Assembly: GCA_018434355.1 (NCBI GenBank)
Contig: JAHDPL010000010.1
Coordinates: forward strand, 1 to 64,000
Direction of reading: 5' to 3'
Source of the DNA: Sporomusaceae bacterium
Lineage (GTDB): Bacteria; Bacillota; Negativicutes; UBA1444
Length of the DNA: 64,000 nt
Shown: one piece after another, positions 18,170 to 24,722 of the stretch
Numbering within the stretch: position 1 is the stretch's first letter
How the letters are laid out: each line of letters starts with the position of its first letter
The notes under the pieces: generated by a model
What the model was told of the DNA's origin: nothing
The model's database searches: none
What the model saw: the letters and a program-made list of their open reading frames with translations, nothing else
Made by a program: the position numbers and the translations under genes

Positions 18170-19315
18170 ATGCGAAAGTGGCTGATAGTATCCTGGATGA
18201 GCAGTGTGTTCTTGCTGGGACCTCACTGTTTAGCGGCGCCTCTGTTCGAGTCGACGCTGGGGGTCAATCACCATTTCACCCAGGATGTGGTGCGTGATGC
18301 CAAAGATATTGCCGATACGGCAGCCGCTGGGTTTCGACTGATCCGATATGACATGACCTGGGAACAAGTAGAGCGGAGCAAGGGAATCTATGATTTTTCC
18401 GTGTATGATCGCTTGCTGGAGCAAATGAGTTCCCAAAGCATACGACCGATGTTCATTCTGAATTATGGGAACCCGCTGTATGGAGAGTCCCTCTCAGCCA
18501 GGACTCCAGAAAGCCGGGAGGCCTTCGCTAAATTTGCCGCTGCTGCGGCGGCTCGGTACAGAGGACGAAACATCATTTGGGAGATATGGAACGAACCCAA
18601 CATCGACCGTTTTTGGTCACCAAACCCAAACCCGTATGAATATCTTTCGCTGGTGATTGAGGCGGCGACAGCGATTCGCAGCGAGGATCCCCAGGCATAC
18701 ATCGTTGGCGGCGCTGTGTCGGGGGTGGATATTTCATTCCTTGCTATCTGCATTCGTCATGGTATGTTAAACTATGTCGACGCGGTGTCGGTGCATCCTT
18801 ACCGAAGAGAGCGCCCCGAGACGGTGTTGCCGGATTACGAAAAACTATCGGCATTGATTCGCAAATATCAACCGGCAGGGAAAAATGTCGCGCTTGTTTC
18901 GGGTGAATGGGGCTATACGACCATGCAGGGGCGCTCAGAAGAAGAACAAGCCCGGTATTTTCCTCGGATGATGCTGCTGAATGCTTATGCCGGCATTGAT
19001 TTCAGCATTTGGTATGACTTTCGCGATGACGGTACAGATAAGCGAAATGGTGAACATAACTTTGGACTGTATCGTTTTGATGGTCGAGAAAAGCCGGTGT
19101 TAGCAGCAGTTCGTGAGCTGTCGCGAAACTTGACGGGAAAACATTTCATGCGTCGCCTGTCATCTCGGTCCGACGACTTTTTGTTGGAGTTTGTGGATTC
19201 GAAAGGAAAAGCCTGTCTAGCCGCCTGGACGGTTCGCAAAGATCACCTCGCGGCGGTATCGGGCCGTGCAGAGGTGTATCTCACACAAACGCCGCAGTTT
19301 TTGGGTTGTCAGTGA
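18170..19315 (+). CDS. Secreted glycoside hydrolase, clan GH-A (GH39/PslG-like)
   Basis: Start ATG 18170 is preceded by GGGAGG. The protein has 381 residues with a signal peptide (RKWLIVSWMSSVFLLG, cleavage near CLAAP). It is a TIM-barrel hydrolase: WEIWNEPN contains the acid/base Glu (about residue 142), and VSGEWGY contains the likely nucleophile Glu (about residue 246). The layout resembles PslG, a GH39 endoglycosidase encoded with an exopolysaccharide locus. It would cut the polysaccharide in the periplasm or outside, to trim chain length or clear failed polymers. The substrate linkage is not known. Confidence 0.82.
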   Translation: MRKWLIVSWMSSVFLLGPHCLAAPLFESTLGVNHHFTQDVVRDAKDIADTAAAGFRLIRYDMTWEQVERSKGIYDFSVYDRLLEQMSSQSIRPMFILNYGNPLYGESLSARTPESREAFAKFAAAAAARYRGRNIIWEIWNEPNIDRFWSPNPNPYEYLSLVIEAATAIRSEDPQAYIVGGAVSGVDISFLAICIRHGMLNYVDAVSVHPYRRERPETVLPDYEKLSALIRKYQPAGKNVALVSGEWGYTTMQGRSEEEQARYFPRMMLLNAYAGIDFSIWYDFRDDGTDKRNGEHNFGLYRFDGREKPVLAAVRELSRNLTGKHFMRRLSSRSDDFLLEFVDSKGKACLAAWTVRKDHLAAVSGRAEVYLTQTPQFLGCQ

Positions 19316-19356
19316 TGAACAAATAAAACAACAGTGATTGATTAGAGGGCTACTGG

Positions 19357-20190
19357 ATGAGTCATCAAAAGAAGATCGATTTACTTAAATCAGCGATGCT
19401 TGCGGCAATCGTTGTTGTAGTTTGCACCGGTACCTCCGCTCTGTCGGCGGCACCGCAGTTGGGTTCTGAGAATACGATGCGTTGTGATTTTTCGGCAGCT
19501 GCCAGGGTCATGGGAGCAGAGTTTTTGTGGGAAGGGGCTTGTCTGGAGGGGTTGCCGACGGGTCGGGGAATGGCGAAATTCAGTGATGGGCGCTTGTACG
19601 CAGGCGAGATGGCGACGGGAATATTTGACGGTGGTGGAACTATCACACTGCCGGATGGGTCTCGCTATACCGGTGGGTTTACCCGTGGACAATATGAGGG
19701 ACACGGGGTGTACACTTTTCCCAACGGCGATCGCTATGTCGGCAAATTTGCAGCCGGACTGATGCACGGCAGGGGAATATACCGCCGATTCGGCGGTGAG
19801 GAGCGTTATGAGGTGGAATATGAGAGGGGAAAGCAGATCCGGTTTGAAGTGGTCGTGCCTGCGGCGATGCTGCTGGAGGAACCTGCGTTGACCGGTGTTC
19901 TTTCGCCGATGTTGCGACAGGTGGTAAAGGTTCATCAATATATCCTGCACACACTGGGGCTTAGACCGACATACACTTCCGGCTACCGTGACGCGTCAAA
20001 AAATGCGGCGGTAGGTGGAGCCTTGCATTCGTTGCACATGGCAGGGCGAGCCGTGGACTTGGTTGTGCCAGGGATTTCGTCGGAACAGGAACGGATGGTG
20101 GCGGATTATGCCCGGAAACAGGGCTTGGGCGCTTTGTGGCATGGGGAGGGGGAAAATTATCATTTGCACTTGCAGCTGGAGGCAGAGTAG
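19357..20190 (+). CDS. Secreted MORN-repeat protein with C-terminal M15-like peptidase domain
   Basis: The 277-residue protein has an N-terminal signal peptide (hydrophobic stretch about residues 13-31). Three MORN repeats follow (YAGEMATGIFDGGGTI, YTGGFTRGQYEGHGVY, YVGKFAAGLMHGRGIY). The C-terminal ~90 residues match the M15A/DD-peptidase-like fold: SGYRD, the zinc-ligand pair in HMAGRAVDL, and a final NYHLHLQL supplying the last His. It may trim peptide stems of the cell wall or act as an anchoring protein. The combination of MORN repeats with M15 is uncommon. It converges tail-to-tail with the next gene, leaving 12 bases. Confidence 0.75.
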   Translation: MSHQKKIDLLKSAMLAAIVVVVCTGTSALSAAPQLGSENTMRCDFSAAARVMGAEFLWEGACLEGLPTGRGMAKFSDGRLYAGEMATGIFDGGGTITLPDGSRYTGGFTRGQYEGHGVYTFPNGDRYVGKFAAGLMHGRGIYRRFGGEERYEVEYERGKQIRFEVVVPAAMLLEEPALTGVLSPMLRQVVKVHQYILHTLGLRPTYTSGYRDASKNAAVGGALHSLHMAGRAVDLVVPGISSEQERMVADYARKQGLGALWHGEGENYHLHLQLEAE

Positions 20191-20202
20191 TTGCCGAAAG
20201 GT

Positions 20203-21864
20203 TTATTGCCTCACCACATGGATTTTTTCCGTCAACCGTTCTATTTTTCCCTGCAATAAGGCGGCCTGAATGTCTGCCGGCGAGATATTCTCTTTCCAAT
20301 AACTCCAGCTATGCAGCACCTGCAGACCATGCAGGTGCTTTTTCAATACTTGCAGGTCCGTGTCCGAGATGATAATGATTCCCTTTTTCTCGCTCAGGAA
20401 TTTTGTGATGACTGGCGTGGAACGGGCTTCTTTCACATCTTGTTGGAAATGGTAGGAAAAAAACCAAAGTTGTTGGGACAAACGCCCGGTTTCGATTCGC
20501 GCGGCCGCGATTGGTGCAGTGGAGCTGCGCAGTTCACGGGCGACATTTTGCGGCAGGCGTCCGTCGGTCAGACTGTCGATACCTTGGGCCAGCGTGGCGA
20601 TGCTGATGGCAAATGCAACAGTCACGAGGTGGAGTTTGTATCGCCAGGCAAATCCAAACCCGGCGAACAGAGACAACGATGCCAGGAGAAAGAAACTGCG
20701 TTGCAACAAGCTGAACGGGGCGGTCCAGACAAGTACGGCGAGAACGGCGGCAGGGATCAATAGCAGGAAACCGGTTAGCCGCGAAGAAATTTTGAAACCG
20801 ATTTTCTCGCTGTATTCCGCCCACATCGCCGCCGTCAGCAGACTGGCTGCAGGCACGACCGGCAGCAAGTACCAAGGGAGTCGGACGCGGGGGATCAGGT
20901 AAACAAGGATGATCGCTGTCGCCCATAGCAGAGGGAGGGAATAGGGGAAGGACAAGACGCGACGACGAAACGGCAATGCCAGCAGCGCGGTCAGGAGCAA
21001 CAAGGTCCAGGGCAACTGCCATTGCAACGCATAGGTTAGAAACTGGCCTGCCGGGTAGACTGAAGGGTCGCCGAATTTGCCCAGATTTTCGGTGATGATA
21101 AAAAACTGGTACCAGTTGTCAAACTGGCCTTTGAAATACAACGCTACTGGCCAGGCGATCGTGCATAACATGGCGACGAACATCCCCAGCCAGGCGGTCG
21201 GCGAGAAAAACAGGAAGCGCCAGCCTTTGTGGAACAGGGCGACGCAAAAGCACAGCAAAAAAAGAATGGCTGCCGATACCGGGCCTTTTACCAAAACAGA
21301 AAATCCAGCTACAGCCCAGAACAAACCGGCCCAGTGGCCGGATTTTTTTTGCCAGGCTTTGACCAGAAAGGCCACAGCCAAAGTGATCCAAAGTGTAAAC
21401 GGCATATCGAGCATGCCGACGCGTCCGTAGGTAAGAAAACCAAGCGATGTGGCGCTGATCAGGCCGGCCAACAGCCCCTGTCGTTCGCCATACAGCAGCT
21501 TGCCGATCCAACAGGTGAGCAAAGCGGTGACAAGCGACATCAGTCCGATCGCCAGGCGTCCCTGCAAAATCGGGTCTTGTCCGAACGGGAAGAACGGCAT
21601 CATCATCCAGTAGGACAGCGGCGGCTTGTAATAGGCCGGCTCACCGAGCCAGTAAGTAATCCATAGTTCGCCTTTGGTGAACATTTCATAAGCAGTTCCG
21701 ATGTACAGCCACTCATCATCGGTATAAAACGTAGAGTTAGCAGGGTCGATCAGAAACAGCAACGTGCCAACACAAACCAACAATAAAATAGAGCCGGCAT
21801 CACGATTCAAAACTTTGGCTCCCTTCCAACTTAATTGGGGACTGTCCCCAATTAATTCTACCAT
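20203..21864 (-). CDS. Membrane glycosyltransferase family 39 (ArnT/PMT-like)
   Basis: This polytopic protein (553 residues from the ATG at 21864) has an early periplasmic acidic motif, FYTDDEWLYIG. DDE is where family-39 enzymes hold the catalytic Asp. Roughly ten hydrophobic helices follow, with PPLSYWMMMPFF. Such enzymes take sugars from polyprenyl phosphate donors and transfer them outside the membrane to lipids or proteins. The first codons after ATG 21864 lie in a dispersed palindromic repeat and read IGDSPQL. A TTG at 21810, with AAGGGAG 9 bases upstream, is the more likely original start and gives 535 residues. Confidence 0.85.
   Translation of the reverse strand: MVELIGDSPQLSWKGAKVLNRDAGSILLLVCVGTLLFLIDPANSTFYTDDEWLYIGTAYEMFTKGELWITYWLGEPAYYKPPLSYWMMMPFFPFGQDPILQGRLAIGLMSLVTALLTCWIGKLLYGERQGLLAGLISATSLGFLTYGRVGMLDMPFTLWITLAVAFLVKAWQKKSGHWAGLFWAVAGFSVLVKGPVSAAILFLLCFCVALFHKGWRFLFFSPTAWLGMFVAMLCTIAWPVALYFKGQFDNWYQFFIITENLGKFGDPSVYPAGQFLTYALQWQLPWTLLLLTALLALPFRRRVLSFPYSLPLLWATAIILVYLIPRVRLPWYLLPVVPAASLLTAAMWAEYSEKIGFKISSRLTGFLLLIPAAVLAVLVWTAPFSLLQRSFFLLASLSLFAGFGFAWRYKLHLVTVAFAISIATLAQGIDSLTDGRLPQNVARELRSSTAPIAAARIETGRLSQQLWFFSYHFQQDVKEARSTPVITKFLSEKKGIIIISDTDLQVLKKHLHGLQVLHSWSYWKENISPADIQAALLQGKIERLTEKIHVVRQ
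21831..21855. repeat. REP-like palindrome, copy 1
   Basis: A near-perfect palindrome built on AATTGGGGACTGTCCCC plus its mirrored flank. It overlaps the 5' end of the GT39 gene. Further copies are listed separately between 23.9 and 48.8 kb. Confidence 0.9.
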
Positions 21865-21995
21865 ACCCCATCAACCTTGCGGCGAAAAAAATATTTTCGT
21901 CGATTTTTGTCATCTCCTGTATGCTTATGTATGCTCCTGTCGTCTCCTGCTATCAACGAAAGGCAATCAAGATCAGCCTGGACGATTTTCACGAC

Positions 21996-22024
21996 TTGTA
22001 ATTAGAAAAAACCAGGCGTAAAAT
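21996..22024 (+). promoter_or_regulatory. Candidate sigma-A promoter for the HTH gene cassette
   Basis: TTGTAA at 21996-22001 and TAAAAT at 22019-22024 are 17 bases apart, upstream of the strong ribosome site of the XRE gene. The rest of the 213-base divergent gap holds only short direct repeats (CTCCTGT-type) around 21905-21950. Confidence 0.45.
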
Positions 22025-22077
22025 AAAACCTGTTTGTTGTATAAAACAGACAAATTTCAAAGGAAGGAGGAGAAACC

Positions 22078-22317
22078 ATGATTACAATCCAACATTACGG
22101 ACCTCTGTTTGCCAGGCTAAGACGCGAAAAGCAGATCAAAGCGTCGACGATAGCCCGACAAATCGGCATTTCAGAAGCGACTTATTCGCAAATCGAGACC
22201 GGCCGGCGAAGCGTCAGTCTCGAGCGAGTAGGCCGTATTTGTGAGGAGCTGAATTTGTCGACGGTCGACTTTGTAAAGCTGTGGCAAAAACAAGCAGTAA
22301 TCAGACGAAAAAAATAG
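22078..22317 (+). CDS. XRE-family HTH regulator
   Basis: The 79-residue protein is almost entirely a Cro/C1-type helix-turn-helix. The motif covers about residues 20-45 (STIARQIGISEATYSQIETG, then RRSVSLERV). AAGGAAGGAGGAG precedes the ATG. It is the first gene of the accessory cassette and a likely repressor of its promoter. With no dimerisation domain beyond the HTH core, it resembles small phage or plasmid regulators. Confidence 0.85.
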   Translation: MITIQHYGPLFARLRREKQIKASTIARQIGISEATYSQIETGRRSVSLERVGRICEELNLSTVDFVKLWQKQAVIRRKK

Positions 22318-22337
22318 AACAGGAGAGGTGCATCCCG

Positions 22338-22577
22338 ATGAACACAAAATACAACCAAAACGATAGCAAGGAATTTGAAATTTTCCTCAGCCAACAGGAC
22401 CCCAGCAAGTTGCTTAATGGAAAATTTGTTGCCAAACATCTGGACATGAGTATGCAAACTCTTTATCGACTCTGCAAGAACCACTTGATTGATTATGTTA
22501 AGTTAGAGCGAAATGTACGGTTTGAAGTGCAGGCCGTACTAAAATACATCGCGACATGTAGGGTGGCGGCAAAATGA
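22338..22577 (+). CDS. Small excisionase-like HTH protein
   Basis: I start at ATG 22338, behind AGGAGAGGTG; an in-frame ATG at 22281 lies inside the previous gene. The 79-residue protein has a helix-turn-helix with GKFVAKHLDMSMQTLYRLCK, followed by a wing-like VKLERNVRFEVQAV. This is the pattern of MerR/excisionase (HTH_17) proteins that direct recombination or replication initiation. The stop overlaps the next start (ATGA), so the two are translated together. No integrase is present nearby. Confidence 0.7.
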   Translation: MNTKYNQNDSKEFEIFLSQQDPSKLLNGKFVAKHLDMSMQTLYRLCKNHLIDYVKLERNVRFEVQAVLKYIATCRVAAK

Positions 22578-23149
22578 ACTACATTAGCCAATTGAACGGG
22601 TTTCGCAGGTGGCGGGGGCAGCATGCTCTGTCCCCGTTTGCCCAGTTGCTGTGGTATAGCCTGACGGTGGAACAAAACCATCGTCTCTGGCCGGAACGAT
22701 TTTGCATCTCCAGCACCGACCTGCGTCAGATCATGGGCGGCGTCGGTCCCAACACGCTGCGGCACGCTCGCAGTGAACTGATCGAAGCCGAGTTGGTCGA
22801 AGCGACGGTGGCGACATGCGGCGGCCAGGTAACGGAGTATCGGATGATCCAGCTCTACGAAGAAATCCCTGCAGCGGAACCCTCTGCGGAACCGTCCCAG
22901 GAACCATCCGCAGAAGCTTCCGAATGCACCGGAACGCCGATAAATAAACCCGCAACGCCGCTGCTAAAACCTATAAACCTTAAAACGGTAAAACAGGAAT
23001 GTAAACCAGGGAGGTGCAAGCAAGATGGCGGAACCATCGAAAGAGGACTGGCAAGCCCTGCTCGACAAACTACGGCAACGGGGAACGCCGTCATCGGCAG
23101 TAGCCGCAGCCGAACCAACTGGGGCGCCGAACCCCTGTATGGCCTGTGA
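22574..23149 (+). CDS. Replisome-organiser-like HTH protein
   Basis: A 191-residue protein. The first ~95 residues resemble the N-terminal winged-helix domain of phage replisome organisers and DnaD-like proteins (YISQLNGFRRWRGQHALSPF, WPERFCISSTDLRQIMGG). A proline/glutamate-rich linker follows, with repeated EPSAEPSQEPSAEASE. The last ~40 residues are read from a region that overlaps the next gene by 125 bases in another frame, an unusually long overlap. It probably helps load the helicase with the DnaC-like ATPase encoded downstream. Confidence 0.65.
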   Translation: MNYISQLNGFRRWRGQHALSPFAQLLWYSLTVEQNHRLWPERFCISSTDLRQIMGGVGPNTLRHARSELIEAELVEATVATCGGQVTEYRMIQLYEEIPAAEPSAEPSQEPSAEASECTGTPINKPATPLLKPINLKTVKQECKPGRCKQDGGTIERGLASPARQTTATGNAVIGSSRSRTNWGAEPLYGL

Positions 23150-23738
23150 ACCGAAACAACTGGAGCAGTGCGGCGTGTTCTGCCGCTATCAACAGGCCAG
23201 CTTCGCCGCGATCGAGTTGCGAGGCGTACCGAAGGAGCTGCGGCAACCGGTGGCTGTCGTGCGCGAATACGCCGAGAAGTTGCCGTCGCATCTGGCGGCT
23301 GGTGAAGGCTTGGTGCTGCGGGGCCCGGTGGGAACGCTAAAAACAACCCTGGCGGTGGCGGTGTTACAGTATTGCCTGCAACTGGGCGAACGGGCGTTGT
23401 TTCTCACCATGCCGTCGCTCATCGACAGCATCTTCTCGGCCAAGGCGGTATCGCCCGAAGACTGGTTGCGGTTTGAAAGCCGGCTGCGTCAAGTGCCGCT
23501 GCTGGTGCTGGACGACCTGGGCGCCGAGTGGGGGAGCAGCTATGTGACGAGCAAGATCGACGCGATTTTTTCCGAGCGCTATAACCGCAAAAAATCCACC
23601 ATCGTCACCACCAACCTCGCCGGCCAGGCGCTTCGCTCGCGTTACCCCGACCGGATCATCGACCGGCTGCGCGAAACGACGCAGATCATCACGTTCAACA
23701 CGGAAGAGAGCTTGCGACTTTCGCTAGACGAAAGCTAA
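23025..23738 (+). CDS. DnaC/IstB-like helicase-loader ATPase
   Basis: A 237-residue AAA+ protein started at ATG 23025 (GGGAGGTG upstream). Walker A is GPVGTLKTT, Walker B LLVLDDLGAEW, and sensor 1 STIVTTN. Residues ~35-60 contain four cysteines (CMACEPKQLEQCGVFC), a likely zinc site as in DnaC-type loaders of Firmicute phages. It would load the replicative helicase onto DNA opened by the preceding protein. The stop codon abuts a hairpin terminator. Confidence 0.85.
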   Translation: MAEPSKEDWQALLDKLRQRGTPSSAVAAAEPTGAPNPCMACEPKQLEQCGVFCRYQQASFAAIELRGVPKELRQPVAVVREYAEKLPSHLAAGEGLVLRGPVGTLKTTLAVAVLQYCLQLGERALFLTMPSLIDSIFSAKAVSPEDWLRFESRLRQVPLLVLDDLGAEWGSSYVTSKIDAIFSERYNRKKSTIVTTNLAGQALRSRYPDRIIDRLRETTQIITFNTEESLRLSLDES

Positions 23739-23760
23739 ACCCTTTGACTGTAAGGGTTTT
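23737..23760 (+). terminator. Intrinsic terminator after the dnaC-like gene
   Basis: AAACCCTT (23737-23744) pairs with AAGGGTTT (23752-23759) around a 7-base loop and ends in TTTT. Its loop holds most of the -35 element of the next promoter. Confidence 0.7.
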
Positions 23761-23772
23761 CAGGACTATAAT
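23744..23772 (+). promoter_or_regulatory. Near-consensus sigma-A promoter
   Basis: TTGACT (23744-23749) and TATAAT (23767-23772) are separated by exactly 17 bases. This is the best promoter match I saw in the window. Transcription should start near 23779, into a structured untranslated stretch. Confidence 0.85.
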
Positions 23773-23778
23773 ATAGAC

Positions 23779-23920
23779 ATAAGGTTGATTTAACAAACTT
23801 CATAGCGCTTCAGCGGGAGACGAAGGCGCAAAACAGTTGGGGTATTACGCGATACGCGTTTACCATAAACCAGCTCCCGCTGCACGAAAGACACGATCTA
23901 ATCCGGATCGTGTCTTTTGC
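23779..23920 (+). ncRNA. Candidate structured small RNA or leader
   Basis: Between the strong promoter and an intrinsic terminator lie about 140 bases without a credible gene. CAGCGGGAG (23811-23819) pairs perfectly with CTCCCGCTG (23874-23882). CGCGATACGCG forms an inner palindrome. AAAGACACGATC (23887-23898) pairs with GATCGTGTCTTT (23906-23917), followed by TTTT, as a 12-bp terminator stem. It could be a free-standing small RNA or a leader attenuator for the DUF1659 gene. I could not assign it to a known riboswitch class. Confidence 0.55.
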
Positions 23921-23932
23921 GTTTCCGAGAGC

Positions 23933-23990
23933 GAGGGAAATGAAATCGGGGACTGTCCCCGGTGGGACTGTCCCCGATTTCATTTCCCTC
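23933..23990. repeat. Long palindrome built from two REP-like cores
   Basis: Arms 23933-23953 and 23970-23990 are perfectly complementary over 21 bases, then one mismatch, five more pairs and a four-base loop. Each arm carries the GGGGACTGTCCCC core, with flank GAAATC instead of TTAATT. It sits just ahead of the DUF1659 ribosome site. Confidence 0.9.
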
Positions 23991-24016
23991 AAACAACCAG
24001 AAAGGAGGTGAAAATC

Positions 24017-24235
24017 ATGGCAGTAGTCAGCACACCGCAAGCCGGACGTCTGACAGTGAACGTGTCCGAGATCGTCAGCGGCAAGGAAGTGACGCACGCG
24101 CGAAACTTCTCTGGCCTCAAGGCCGGAGCCAGCGACCAGGACGTGTTCGACGTCGGGTCGGCGATCGCCGGGCTGCAAAAGCTGACGGTGGTCGGGATCA
24201 CCCGCACCAGCGCAGCCGACCTGGCGAACGAGTAG
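24017..24235 (+). CDS. DUF1659 family protein
   Basis: A 72-residue protein started at ATG 24017 behind AAAGGAGGTG. It reads TPQAGRLTVNVSEIVSGKEV, then ARNFSGLKAGASDQDVFDVG and LQKLTVVGITRTSAADL, matching the small DUF1659 proteins found beside DUF2922 and YvrJ in many Firmicutes. The function is unknown. The short beta-rich sequence has no signal peptide or membrane segment. The candidate promoter at 23744 and leader structures lie directly upstream. Confidence 0.8.
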   Translation: MAVVSTPQAGRLTVNVSEIVSGKEVTHARNFSGLKAGASDQDVFDVGSAIAGLQKLTVVGITRTSAADLANE

Positions 24236-24244
24236 GGAAGTAGT

Positions 24245-24451
24245 GACTTGCAGGATAAATATTTCTTGCTGAGTTTTTCGTCGCTATTCGTTTCGCCTCA
24301 ATCATAAAATTTTTTAGCCGGTTCGAATGCGACTTCCTGTCGCTCAAACCTAAAATCAGCTTCCTGCTGATTTTGCCGGCAAAATTTTAGCTTATCGGCG
24401 ACGAATTATACGCCTCAAAACAATGCAATAGCATATTTTATCCTGCAAATC
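24245..24451. repeat. 207-bp nested palindromic element (MITE-like or structured RNA)
   Basis: The outer arms GACTTGCAGGATAAATAT (24245-24262) and the mirrored copy ending 24451 match except for one extra T and one base. Inside lie further mirrored blocks: CGTCGC with GCGACG, and AAAATTTT/CCGG stretches. Two compact hairpins are also present, GCGACTTCCTGTCGC and AAAATCAGC/GCTGATTTT. There is no open reading frame. It separates two genes that normally sit side by side, so an inserted non-autonomous element is plausible. Confidence 0.6.
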
Positions 24452-24486
24452 AAAACATCCCAATTTAATGAAAGGAGGGAACCGCC

Positions 24487-24705
24487 ATGGCTATGGAAAA
24501 GGAACTGGAAATCGTCTGCAAAACCGCGATGGATGGGCAGCATGTGCTGAACGTGCCGGCGCCGCTGGATGACCTGACGCTGGTCGCCGCAACCGCCGCC
24601 GCCAACACGATCATCGCCAAGAACGTGTTTGCGACCAAGACCGGCGATCTGACCGGCATCGCCGAGATCCGCATCCGCACCACCGAAGTCAACTCGTTGG
24701 CTTAA
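24487..24705 (+). CDS. DUF2922 family protein
   Basis: A 72-residue protein behind GAAAGGAGGG. The sequence KELEIVCKTAMDGQHVLNVP, then VAATAAANTIIAKNVFATK and GIAEIRIRTTEVNSL, fits DUF2922, which usually accompanies DUF1659 and YvrJ in Firmicute genomes. No function is known. It follows the 207-bp element and precedes the intron-split yvrJ by 17 bases, so all three are probably cotranscribed. Confidence 0.8.
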   Translation: MAMEKELEIVCKTAMDGQHVLNVPAPLDDLTLVAATAAANTIIAKNVFATKTGDLTGIAEIRIRTTEVNSLA

Positions 24706-24722
24706 CCCCGGCGGGAAACGAC

